From positions 1 to 59,858 of IMG/VR virus record IMGVR_UViG_3300015371_000038: 59,858 nucleotides of DNA; one strand, 5' to 3'. This DNA comes from a virus. The position numbers and the translations under genes are program-made. Position 1 is the stretch's first letter; each line of letters starts with the position of its first letter. The notes beneath the pieces were generated by a model. That model saw nothing but the letters and a program-made list of their open reading frames with translations, did no database searches and had not been told where the DNA came from. This document shows positions 19,001 through 26,191 of this stretch, in pieces.

Positions 19001-20605
19001 GTGCCTGGAAAGTTCTCTCGTCGGCCCGCGAGCCCGATGGTTGGGGTGACCGCCCCGATCACCTCGACGGTGCCGTCAGGTGCGACCTATGAGGGCGGGG
19101 TTGGATTCGCCCGTGACGCCAAGTCGGAGTTGTTCCTGTTGGCCGTCACCAATATGGTGTCGGAGGGCACCTTCTACGAGAAGGCCGAGGATCGCGACAA
19201 GCGGTTCCGCGACCTAATCCGCAAGGTGGCTCAGGAGGACCCCGGTTGGGTGGTCCGCTTTGTCCCCTACCTGCGCGACACGATGAACATGCGGTCGGCC
19301 TCAGTGGTCATGGCTGCGGACTTCGTCAAGGTCCTGCTGGAGACGGGCAACCCGGACAAGGCCCCTCTGCGGGCGGTCATCGACTCTGCGCTCATGCGAG
19401 CGGATGAGCCGGGTGAGATGCTGGCCTACTGGCGCAGCACCTACTCCCGGGGACTCCCGAAGCCGGTGAAGCGCGGCGTCGCGGACGCCGTGGTCCGTCT
19501 GTACAACGAGCGCGCTGCGCTCAAGTACGACGGCACCGAGCAGGTGTGGCGCATGGCCGACGTGATCGAGACCGTGCACCCGGAGCCCAAGGCCGACTGG
19601 CAGGCCAGCCTGTTCAAGTACCTGATCGACAAGCGCCACAAGCGCGAGGACATCAGCGTCGAGAACCTGGCCATGCTGGAGCAGGCCCGGATTCTGGAGG
19701 CCGTCCCCACCGACGAGCGTCGGGAGTACCTGCGGAATGGTCCGAGTGTTTTCCAGGAGGCCGGGTTCACCTGGGAGCGTCTCTCGGGCTGGCTCCAGGG
19801 TCCGATGGACGCGCAGGCGTGGGAGACGATCATCCCGTCGATGGGCTACATGGCCCTTCTGCGGAACCTGCGGAATTTTGACGACGCGAAGGTGTCGTTC
19901 GCGACGAAGCAGGCGGTGATCGCCAAGTTGGCCGATCCGGAGCAGGTGGCGAAGTCCCGGCAGTTGCCGCTGCGCTTCTACAGCGCCTGGCACAACGCTC
20001 GGGGCCTGGACTGGGCCGGGGCGCTGGAGAGCGCGCTGAACCAGTCGGTCGGCAACGTGCCCAGCCTCAAGGGCAAGACCTTGGTGCTGGTGGACGTGTC
20101 CGGCTCGATGAACGCGGGTCTGTCGGATCGCTCCAAGGCTCAGCGCTGGGAGTTGGCGGCGCTGTTCGGTTCTGCGCTCGCGCTGCGGGCGGAGGCAGCC
20201 GATCTGTTCGCCTACAACACCGAGAGCCATCGGATCGGGTTCCACGCTGGGGATTCGGTGCTCCGCACGGTCGATGCCATTCGCCCCCGCATCGGGGGTG
20301 GCACCGATACGCTGGGCGTGATCCAGCGTCGCTACGCGGATCAGAAGCCGGATCGGATCGTGGTCCTGACCGATGAGCAGGCGTGGGGCGGGCAGCGGAT
20401 TTCGTGGGCGCGAACGTCACTGGGTGACCAGACCGCCATCGAGTCCATCATGGTCCCGATCTACACCTTCAACCTGGCAGGCTACCGCCACGGGCATCTG
20501 CCCAGTGGCGAGCGCAATCGGTTCACCTTCGGTGGGTTGACCGATCAGGGCTTCAAGGCCATCGAACTGCTGGAAGCCGGAACGAGTCAGAGTTGGCCGT
20601 TCTGA
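19001..20605 (+). CDS. rsr: TROVE-domain Ro60/Rsr-like RNA-binding protein
   Basis: The GTG at 19001 has AGGAGG at 8 bases; a TTG at 18995 is too close to it. Residues of about 20-345 form the TROVE HEAT-repeat ring, with KSELFLLAVTNMVSEGTFYE, YWRSTYSRGLPKPVKRGVAD and KYLIDKRHKREDISVENLAM. Residues of about 360-530 are a von Willebrand A domain with the MIDAS motif DVSGSMN near 364 and GGGTDT later. Ro proteins bind Y RNAs on the outer surface of the ring and the ends of misfolded or single-stranded RNAs in its hole. In Deinococcus, a Y RNA tethers the Rsr ring to PNPase. Here five Y-RNA-like units lie directly upstream on the same strand, probably cotranscribed. Phage-encoded Ro homologues are known, so the protein is well supported. 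Confidence 0.95.
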   Translation: MPGKFSRRPASPMVGVTAPITSTVPSGATYEGGVGFARDAKSELFLLAVTNMVSEGTFYEKAEDRDKRFRDLIRKVAQEDPGWVVRFVPYLRDTMNMRSASVVMAADFVKVLLETGNPDKAPLRAVIDSALMRADEPGEMLAYWRSTYSRGLPKPVKRGVADAVVRLYNERAALKYDGTEQVWRMADVIETVHPEPKADWQASLFKYLIDKRHKREDISVENLAMLEQARILEAVPTDERREYLRNGPSVFQEAGFTWERLSGWLQGPMDAQAWETIIPSMGYMALLRNLRNFDDAKVSFATKQAVIAKLADPEQVAKSRQLPLRFYSAWHNARGLDWAGALESALNQSVGNVPSLKGKTLVLVDVSGSMNAGLSDRSKAQRWELAALFGSALALRAEAADLFAYNTESHRIGFHAGDSVLRTVDAIRPRIGGGTDTLGVIQRRYADQKPDRIVVLTDEQAWGGQRISWARTSLGDQTAIESIMVPIYTFNLAGYRHGHLPSGERNRFTFGGLTDQGFKAIELLEAGTSQSWPF

Positions 20606-20615
20606 GAACGACGAG

Positions 20616-20641
20616 AGGGAGTCCCTGCGGGGGCTCCCTTT
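20616..20641 (+). terminator. Terminator after the TROVE gene
   Basis: AGGGAGTCCC (20616-20625), a TGCG loop and GGGGCTCCCT (20630-20639) form a ten-pair stem with one wobble, starting 11 bases past the TROVE stop. Only TT follows before CGC, so termination may be partial. It marks the end of the Ro/Y-RNA unit. Confidence 0.62.
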
Positions 20642-20657
20642 CGCTAAGGAGACCCAC

Positions 20658-20840
20658 ATGGCGATCACTGTGGACGAAGACCTCGTCCGCCACGAGGTCG
20701 CGCACACCGTCCACCTCCAACGACACCGAGGCGATGCGATCTATTGCGCCTCGGACCAGGAGATGGCGAAAGCGATCCTCGACCTTTTCAAGGAGCGCGG
20801 CTGGAGAGTATTCCAGGAGCGCAGTCGGACTGAACCATGA
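20658..20840 (+). CDS. Small protein with HExxH-like motif, 60 aa
   Basis: It starts MAITVDEDLVRHEVAHTVHL after AAGGAGA. HEVAH at residues 12-16 fits the zincin pattern HExxH, but the protein is far shorter than known metallopeptidases and has no clear third ligand region, so the match may be chance. The second half looks like a helix and strand (EMAKAILDLFKERGWRVFQE). Function unknown. Confidence 0.62.
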   Translation: MAITVDEDLVRHEVAHTVHLQRHRGDAIYCASDQEMAKAILDLFKERGWRVFQERSRTEP

Positions 20841-21016
20841 GCCCGCCGCAGGAGTTCCCACAGCGCACAGTTGGACTTCGGGACTTTCTGCGGGGCGGCT
20901 ACCATGAAATCCATGAGCCGGTGCTCATCACCTTCCACCGAAGGCCGGTGGCGGTATGGACTCCCGTTCCGCTCAAGGAGACGTTGACCAAGAGGAAGAC
21001 CAATGGCGAACTATGA
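20837..21016 (+). CDS. Second Phd/YefM-like small protein, 59 aa
   Basis: Read from the sequence: MSPPQEFPQRTVGLRDFLRG, then GYHEIHEPVLITFHRRPVAV and WTPVP. The order of helix, EPVLIT strand, R(R)P turn and VAVWTPVP strand matches the Phd/YefM fold and parallels the gene at 13332 (TTTVISKRGKDVAWVTPVP). There is no toxin partner next door; the following gene is a peptidase. It overlaps both neighbours. It could be a second regulator or a decoy antitoxin. Confidence 0.6.
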   Translation: MSPPQEFPQRTVGLRDFLRGGYHEIHEPVLITFHRRPVAVWTPVPLKETLTKRKTNGEL

Positions 21017-21821
21017 AGTCGCGCTCCAGTCCCCGCCACGGTTCCAATTTGAGGACAACTCAGGCTCGTTATCCGCCTCGCAGACCAATAACTGCGGCGT
21101 GACCTGCGCGACGCGTCACGTCCAGTTCTACAAGAACACCTGGTACGCCATCGAGACCACCCGCCGCCTGGTGATGGGCTGTTGCACCCCCACCACCGCC
21201 TGGCAGCAGGCCGACATGATGGATCGGCGTGGGGTGCCCGCCAGCGTGCGGGAGATCGACACCATCGAGCAGATGCACGCCCTGCTGGAGAACGGGCGGC
21301 GTCCATACACCATCGGGGTGCTGATGAGCCGGGTCCCGGCCTCAGTGCGGGATCACCCCTTCACCGGCTGGCACGCCATGGCCATCATCGGCAATGCGCG
21401 GCTGGGGGACGGGACGCGCGGCTTCTGGGTCAACGACCCCAACTTCTCGCCCAATAACGGCTACCGTCCTGACCCCGACCAGGGCCGGAAGTTCTATTCC
21501 AACGGCGTCATGCGCTACGCCTTCTTGCAGATGTCACCCCGCTTTGCGGTGGTGCCCGACAAGCCCAAGCCCGTCCCGGTCCGCTACGTCACCGTCAAGG
21601 ACGGGGCCAAGTTGCGGTCCACCCCCTATGTGCGCACCACCAACCTGATCCGGCTGGTGAAGGGCGAGAAGACCGCCATCTTCATCAATCCCGTCCGAGG
21701 CGGGTCCTACAAGTGGCGCGACAAGAGCGGGGTGTTGCGCACCGGCAACATGTGGCACCGGGTCAAGATGCCCAACGACCAGGTTGGATACATCATCCAG
21801 CCAGATGCGAGGTTGGTATGA
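21003..21821 (+). CDS. Papain-like cysteine peptidase with SH3-like domain, probable endolysin
   Basis: 272 residues. The catalytic part shows SQTNNCGVTCA with nucleophile Cys31, GWHAMAIIG with His124, and FWVNDPNF supplying the Asn144/Asp145 position, as in C39- or CHAP-like peptidases. Residues of about 195-272 (YVTVKDGAKLRSTPYVRTTN to YIIQPDARLV) look like a bacterial SH3 domain that binds the cell wall. A holin-like protein lies at 29464. The arrangement suits peptidoglycan or cross-bridge cleavage at lysis. Confidence 0.78.
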   Translation: MANYEVALQSPPRFQFEDNSGSLSASQTNNCGVTCATRHVQFYKNTWYAIETTRRLVMGCCTPTTAWQQADMMDRRGVPASVREIDTIEQMHALLENGRRPYTIGVLMSRVPASVRDHPFTGWHAMAIIGNARLGDGTRGFWVNDPNFSPNNGYRPDPDQGRKFYSNGVMRYAFLQMSPRFAVVPDKPKPVPVRYVTVKDGAKLRSTPYVRTTNLIRLVKGEKTAIFINPVRGGSYKWRDKSGVLRTGNMWHRVKMPNDQVGYIIQPDARLV

Positions 21822-21991
21822 ACGACGACGTTCTGAGCACCCTGCGGGTGGTGTCCCGCGATGAGGACACCCAGCAGACCGATAAGCCCGATCCGCCCGA
21901 CAGCAAGCGGGACGCGGCTGAGATGAAGCGCCAACTGGATGATGAGCGCGAGCATGGCCATCCGGCCTGGGAGGTCAGCGACGATGGATAA
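21818..21991 (+). CDS. Hypothetical acidic protein, 57 aa
   Basis: The start is MNDDVLSTLRVVSRDEDTQQ at 21818, overlapping the peptidase stop. Highly charged and probably disordered (DPPDSKRDAAEMKRQLDDER). It resembles in style the 59-residue protein at 28049, which has DDMKSQTRRDAG, suggesting a shared small acidic family. Function unknown. Confidence 0.6.
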   Translation: MNDDVLSTLRVVSRDEDTQQTDKPDPPDSKRDAAEMKRQLDDEREHGHPAWEVSDDG

Positions 21992-22181
21992 GCGACGGAT
22001 CAACGGTGGACAGACCTACCTGGTCAACTTCGACGGGGAGGTCATCCACCGTTACCCGGCCTTCGAGCAGTGCAACACCGACGACATCGTCCACAAGGGG
22101 CAACGAACGGGGACCCAGTTATTGACCGAACCAGACCGCATGTTCAGCAACTACGCCATGTGCGAGCACTGCTTCAAGTGA
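21984..22181 (+). CDS. Hypothetical protein with C-terminal Cys motif, 65 aa
   Basis: The start is MDKRRINGGQTYLVNFDGEV at 21984. The beta-rich body ends in MCEHCFK, a CxxC that with an earlier Cys (EQCNTDD) could bind zinc. It overlaps its neighbours. Function unknown. Confidence 0.63.
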   Translation: MDKRRINGGQTYLVNFDGEVIHRYPAFEQCNTDDIVHKGQRTGTQLLTEPDRMFSNYAMCEHCFK

Positions 22182-22411
22182 GTTGGAGCCTGTTGCCGGG
22201 ACCCCTCCCGGCTCAAGATGCAAAAGGGAACCAGTATTTGATCCTGGGCTTCAACGAGAGGCTCGAAGCCCTGGTCGTGGATGAGGAGGGGGGCATCCGG
22301 CCTTTCGACTACGTTGACCTGAAAACGTCGTGGGCCTACTTGCTGGAAACGGGGGAGCCAGAAACGGAGGAACCAGATGCGACAGGACCTACGGAGCCTG
22401 CACCCGAATAA
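22178..22411 (+). CDS. Hypothetical protein, 77 aa
   Basis: It starts with GTG (VSWSLLPGPLPAQDAKGNQY) overlapping the upstream stop by four bases. It has a short beta core (YLILGFNERLEALVVDEEGG, then FDYVDLKTSWAYLLE) and an acidic Pro-rich tail (EEPDATGPTEPAPE). Function unknown. Confidence 0.62.
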   Translation: MSWSLLPGPLPAQDAKGNQYLILGFNERLEALVVDEEGGIRPFDYVDLKTSWAYLLETGEPETEEPDATGPTEPAPE

Positions 22412-22414
22412 GTC

Positions 22415-22894
22415 GTGAGGGGCGAGCGGCTGGAGTGGCTGGCGGTGCTGGCCCTCTTCCTCGCCATCCTCGCCATCCTGATCTTTACCAATCCCACCCG
22501 AGCAGCCTGTCACCGGATCGACATCACCGCCAACACCCCATCCGGCATTGGTGGCTGCCCCCACTGGGGCCGGGGTGACGCCAGCCAGTACACCGAGGCT
22601 GGTTGGGGCGCGGCCATGAACTTCTGCACCTGGACCTACCGCCACTCGCACGGCTGTGGCAGTGTGCGGGTTACCTACCACGGGGCCAGCGTGACGGTGC
22701 CGGTGGTCGATTTTTGCGACTGCTACCAGCGACCGGGGCCAAACGGAGAGAAACTCCGCATCATCGACCTCCAGGGCGATGTGGTGAAAGCCCTGGGTCT
22801 GCCGTGGTGGAACGTGACGCCGGTCACGGTCTGGCCAGCCGAGCGGGTACAAACCGCACAAAGCGCACAGTTGCCGGACACCGCCATGCGCTAG
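22415..22894 (+). CDS. Membrane-anchored double-psi beta-barrel (RlpA/expansin-like) protein
   Basis: An uncleaved or cleavable hydrophobic N-terminus (LEWLAVLALFLAILAILIF) precedes a domain of about 110 residues. It contains WGAAMNFCTWTYRHSHGCGS, VTVPVVDFCDCY and IIDLQGDVVKALGL, the pattern of a double-psi beta-barrel with the conserved Asp in VDFCDC. RlpA- and expansin-like barrels bind or cleave cell-wall glycans. It lies near the cysteine peptidase, so a role in lysis or wall remodelling is plausible. The C-terminus (LPDTAMR) recalls PPDTAM in the surface protein at 16890. Confidence 0.68.
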   Translation: MRGERLEWLAVLALFLAILAILIFTNPTRAACHRIDITANTPSGIGGCPHWGRGDASQYTEAGWGAAMNFCTWTYRHSHGCGSVRVTYHGASVTVPVVDFCDCYQRPGPNGEKLRIIDLQGDVVKALGLPWWNVTPVTVWPAERVQTAQSAQLPDTAMR

Positions 22895-22968
22895 GGGCTA
22901 GCAACCCGCACAGGCGTGCGTTACACTCCGGCCCAATTACAGACCTGTCCACCTGGACAACCCGCAAT

Positions 22969-23011
22969 GGACGGGGAGAGACGCGACTCTCTCTCCCCGT
23001 CCCCTTTTTTT
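22969..23011 (+). terminator. Strong Rho-independent terminator
   Basis: GGACGGGGAGAG (22969-22980) pairs perfectly with CTCTCCCCGTCC (22991-23002) around a 10-base loop and is followed by CC and seven T residues. It is the best terminator in the window and separates the lysis-related genes from the QueD-like and packaging genes. Confidence 0.9.
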
Positions 23012-23019
23012 GGGGATTG

Positions 23020-23385
23020 ATGGACTTCACGATCAGCGCGTTGGCCCGCTTTAGTGCCTCGCACATCCAATCTGGGTGTCCCCTCGGTGAGCGCCTCCAC
23101 GGACATCGCTATCTGGTGGTGGTGGAGTGCCGACGGCGTTTCGATCCCATCAAAGGCTACTTGCACCCCCCGCCCTCTGACCTGGGACCCGCCCTGGAGG
23201 CGGTGGTGGGTGAACTCGACGGCGAGCACCTGAACGAGATGATGCCAGGAACCCACACCCTGTCCGAGAACATAGGGGCATGGATCATGGAGCGACTCAG
23301 CCTCCAGTTCAAGCAGTTGACCACCGTCACCGTCGATATGGATGACGGTGTGGTGGTGACTGTGCGGCGCGAGGTGCGGGCATGA
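23020..23385 (+). CDS. QueD/6-pyruvoyl-tetrahydropterin synthase-like protein
   Basis: 121 residues with FSASH (His15), Cys20 and LHGHRY (His28, His30), the zinc ligands and catalytic Cys of the T-fold QueD/PTPS family. TLSENIGAWIMERL matches the PTSENxA motif. QueD makes 6-carboxytetrahydropterin on the route to 7-deazaguanines, which some phages place in DNA. The usual LDH motif reads LDGEH (67-71), so the catalytic His after Asp is replaced by Gly, and the late Glu motif is also not obvious. No queC, queE or transglycosylase gene is in the window. Activity may therefore differ from standard QueD. Confidence 0.85.
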   Translation: MDFTISALARFSASHIQSGCPLGERLHGHRYLVVVECRRRFDPIKGYLHPPPSDLGPALEAVVGELDGEHLNEMMPGTHTLSENIGAWIMERLSLQFKQLTTVTVDMDDGVVVTVRREVRA

Positions 23386-23570
23386 TCTGGGAGTGCGTCG
23401 GCTGTGCGAACACGACCGCCTTCCCGGCCTACCCGCTCGGCCATAACGTTCCGTACTGCGGGTGGTGTGCGGCGCAGATACGCCCCAAGGAGTACCGACG
23501 TGGGAAGCGCAACCAAAACCATGGAAAAGGGAACGCTCGCCTGGATACCGCTGGAGCACCTGCGGCCTAA
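23382..23570 (+). CDS. Small zinc-ribbon protein, 62 aa
   Basis: It starts MIWECVGCANTTAFPAYPLG, then YCGWCAAQI. Two CxxC knuckles 18 residues apart form a probable zinc ribbon, followed by a basic tail (KEYRRGKRNQNHGKGNARL). It overlaps the QueD-like stop by four bases and the ParB-like gene by about 70 bases, so its tail may be non-essential or the true stop may matter little. Function unknown. Confidence 0.62.
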   Translation: MIWECVGCANTTAFPAYPLGHNVPYCGWCAAQIRPKEYRRGKRNQNHGKGNARLDTAGAPAA

Positions 23571-24141
23571 TTCCTGGAACCCCAACGTCATGGACCCGGC
23601 CATGTTCGAGAAGGAAACGGCCTCCATCCAGCGCTTTGGGATGGCCGCTCCCATCGTGGCTCGCGAGTCGGGTGACGGATTCGAGATCATCGACGGCGAG
23701 AACCGCCTCACCGTCTTGCAAATGCTCGGTCATCGCGAGGCTCCGGTCTGGAACCTGGGTGAAGTGCCGGATGCCGACGCCAAGCAGTTGACCATCGTCC
23801 TCAACGAGACCCGAGGGTCTGCCGAGAAGACCAAGTTGGCCGCGCTGCTCCAGGACCTGCTCAAGAGCGAGACCACCACTGATCTGCTCGAAGTGCTGCC
23901 CTTCTCCAAGGAAGCCTTCGCAGAGATGACCAACCTGCCCGCCTTCGACTGGGAGTCGTTCGAGAAGCCGCAAAACCCCACAGCGGGACGCACTTGGGTC
24001 GAGCGCGTCTTCCGCATGCCGCCAGATGCCGCCCAAGTCCTCGACCAAGCGATTGCTGTAGCGCAGCAGTCCGGGTCAGATCAACGTGTCGAGGACTGGG
24101 CGGCGCTGGAACTGATCGCGAAGGATTACCTCGATGGCTAG
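23500..24141 (+). CDS. ParB/Srx-fold nuclease-like protein
   Basis: The GTG at 23500 follows AAGGAG by 7 bases and reads VGSATKTMEKGTLAWIPLEH. The ParB N-terminal domain is clear: IPLEHLRPNSWNPN, then ESGDGFEIIDGENRLTVLQM, where GENRLxxL corresponds to the GERR-type motif. A helical region and WVERVFRMPPDAAQVLDQAI follow. In many actinophages such a protein lies just before the terminase genes, as here. DNA or nucleotide binding is likely; nuclease activity is unproven. Confidence 0.85.
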   Translation: MGSATKTMEKGTLAWIPLEHLRPNSWNPNVMDPAMFEKETASIQRFGMAAPIVARESGDGFEIIDGENRLTVLQMLGHREAPVWNLGEVPDADAKQLTIVLNETRGSAEKTKLAALLQDLLKSETTTDLLEVLPFSKEAFAEMTNLPAFDWESFEKPQNPTAGRTWVERVFRMPPDAAQVLDQAIAVAQQSGSDQRVEDWAALELIAKDYLDG

Positions 24142-24661
24142 GACCAAGATCGACTACGACGCCGCTGAGCGCGAATACATCACCGGCAGCGACTCCTACC
24201 GCTCCCTGGCCAAGAAGTGGAGCATCGGCTTCGGCTCGATGGCCGAATACGGTCGCAACCACGACTGGGAGGGCAAGCGGGCGGGCTATCGCGCCTCGGT
24301 CAGCGAGACCGCCCTGGAACACACCCGCAGCGCCCACATCTCCGAACGCGAGGAGATGCTGGAAGAGGCCATCAAACTGATCCGCGCCTCGTTCTACGAG
24401 TACGGACGCCAGTTGAAGTTGGGAGCAGTGCAGGTCACGCCCAAGGACCTGGCCACCCTCATCAACGCCGCGCAGGTGCTGTTCGGCCAGCCGACGAGTA
24501 GAACGGAGGCGACCATCCTTGGGGTCAATATCGACGCCACCAGCACCTCCCTCGACCTCGACGTTCTCCGGGAACTTGAACGAGTTGCTCGGGCAAAACT
24601 TGTCGGAGGAGGAGTGGAGGGAACTCCACAACTTCACACTGAGGGCTCTCGCCCCAACTGA
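24134..24661 (+). CDS. terS: Terminase small subunit
   Basis: 175 residues starting MARTKIDYDAAEREYITGSD. The N-terminus has a helix-turn-helix (YRSLAKKWSIGFGSMAEYGR), followed by a helical oligomerisation part and an ending rich in charged residues. Its position directly before the large terminase and its overlap with it fit the DNA-recognition subunit that selects the packaging site. The identification rests on context plus the HTH. Confidence 0.8.
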   Translation: MARTKIDYDAAEREYITGSDSYRSLAKKWSIGFGSMAEYGRNHDWEGKRAGYRASVSETALEHTRSAHISEREEMLEEAIKLIRASFYEYGRQLKLGAVQVTPKDLATLINAAQVLFGQPTSRTEATILGVNIDATSTSLDLDVLRELERVARAKLVGGGVEGTPQLHTEGSRPN

Positions 24662-25991
24662 CGTATACGCCTTCGGGGAATACGTATTCGGCCATCAACC
24701 GGCGGCTCACCACCGGGAGATGGTCGAATTTGTACATGAGGCCATCCAGGCCCGCGAGAACATCGTCATCCTGGAGCCCCGAGGCCACGCCAAGACCACC
24801 TGGGGCAACACCATCTATCTGGCCTGGCTGATCGCCAACAACCCCGACATCCGGGTTGGCCTCATCAGCAACACCGCTAAGCAGGCCAACGACTTCTCCC
24901 GCGCCATCCGCTGGACCTATGAGTCCAATGAGCGCTTCCGTGAGGTGTTCGGGGACATCGTGGGCCGCACCAAGTGGACCGACGTGGAGTGGCTGCGGGC
25001 TGAGTCCCCGCACCATGGCACCAACAACGTGACTCTCTACTCGGCGGGAGCCGGTGGCGCGATCATTTCCAAGCGCTTCGACATCATCCTGTGCGACGAC
25101 ATCCTCGATGAAGAGAACACGATGAACGTCGAGCAGCAGGAGAAGATCGAGACCTGGTTCTGGAAGACCCTCAAGCCGTGTCTGACCCCGGATGGGGCGA
25201 TCATCGTGCTCGGCACGCGCTGGGCTGAGGGTGACATGTACGAGAAACTCATCACCCCCATCGAGGACGGTGGCAAGGGCTGGCGCTACCTCATCAAGGG
25301 AGCCCTCAGCGAGACCGACGAGGGCGAGGTCACGGCGCTGTGGCCCGAACTGTGGCCGGTCGAGAAGTTGGAGCAAGAGCGGATCGACATGGGTTCGGCC
25401 ATGTTCGCCTGCTCCTACCTCAACGACATCAGTGGCCTGATGGCGGGCAACATCTTCAAGCGGCTGCCCGACGACTACTACTTCAAGACCCTGCCCGAGG
25501 GGAAGCGCTACACCGTCCGCATGGGCGTGGACCTGGCTTCTTCGGAGAAGGAGCGCGCCGACTACACCGCCCGGGTAACGGTGGCTGAGGACGACGATGG
25601 CAACTTTTACGTGCTCAGTGTCGTTCGTGATAAACGAGAGACACACCACGCCGAGTTCGTCATGGACGGCTGGCTGGCCCATCCTGATATGGCACTCATC
25701 ATCATCGAGAACCAGCAGTTCCAGTCCACCCTCATCCAGCAACTGGCCCGGGAGTACCCACGTCTTCCGGTCGAAGGTAAGAAATCCGACGTGGACAAGG
25801 TGACCCGCGCTCGCGCGGTCGCGGCCAAGTATGAAGCGCACAAGGTCTACCACCACCTCTCGTTGAAGGACTCCGAGTTCGAGCGCGAATTGGCCATGTT
25901 CCCCAAGGGGCACGACGACATGGTTGATGCGCTCGGATTCAGCATGGACCTGGGCGGCGGTGGCTTCTTCTTTGGATCGGTCGGGAGGTGA
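24519..25991 (+). CDS. terL: Terminase large subunit
   Basis: 490 residues. The ATPase part has a Walker A-like EPRGHAKTT at about 86-94, RVGLISNT, Walker B IILCDDI at about 189-195 and the coupling motif GTRW. The nuclease part has the RNase H-like motifs MGVDLAS near 335, IIIENQQF and the terminal HDDMVDALG near 465. Together these package DNA into the prohead and cut the concatemer. The listed start is a TTG with GGAGG 9 bases upstream, overlapping terS by 143 bases; a start as far down as 24600 cannot be excluded. Confidence 0.95.
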   Translation: MGSISTPPAPPSTSTFSGNLNELLGQNLSEEEWRELHNFTLRALAPTDVYAFGEYVFGHQPAAHHREMVEFVHEAIQARENIVILEPRGHAKTTWGNTIYLAWLIANNPDIRVGLISNTAKQANDFSRAIRWTYESNERFREVFGDIVGRTKWTDVEWLRAESPHHGTNNVTLYSAGAGGAIISKRFDIILCDDILDEENTMNVEQQEKIETWFWKTLKPCLTPDGAIIVLGTRWAEGDMYEKLITPIEDGGKGWRYLIKGALSETDEGEVTALWPELWPVEKLEQERIDMGSAMFACSYLNDISGLMAGNIFKRLPDDYYFKTLPEGKRYTVRMGVDLASSEKERADYTARVTVAEDDDGNFYVLSVVRDKRETHHAEFVMDGWLAHPDMALIIIENQQFQSTLIQQLAREYPRLPVEGKKSDVDKVTRARAVAAKYEAHKVYHHLSLKDSEFERELAMFPKGHDDMVDALGFSMDLGGGGFFFGSVGR

Positions 25992-26191
25992 CCGTGGCTG
26001 AGGTCGAGTTTCGCGACGGCAAGCACAACATCCCCGATCACCTGGCTGACCTGATGATCGGCATGGATACCCACGCCATGACCATGGAGGAAGCCATCGG
26101 CAAGGCCAACTACCGCCTGGTCAACGACCGTCTGAACGGGATACAGCAGAACGTCGTCAACCAGCACTTCAAGGATTGGAGCGGACGATGA
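25988..26191 (+). CDS. Hypothetical protein between terminase and portal, 67 aa
   Basis: It starts with GTG (MTVAEVEFRDGKHNIPDHLA) inside the terminase stop; another GTG six bases on is possible. The product is helical and ends at the portal start with four bases of overlap. Small genes in this slot are common in siphophages and have no general function. Confidence 0.66.
   Translation: MTVAEVEFRDGKHNIPDHLADLMIGMDTHAMTMEEAIGKANYRLVNDRLNGIQQNVVNQHFKDWSGR

Noticed and set aside
22915-22960. A GTGCGTTAC string resembling the Y-RNA 5' strand, after the barrel gene
   Set aside because: No matching 3' strand or P1 helix could be found around it; it is most likely chance.
24525-25913. 462-codon minus-strand frame opposite the terminase gene
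   Set aside because: Antisense shadow of the terminase large subunit; the plus-strand frame carries all the motifs.
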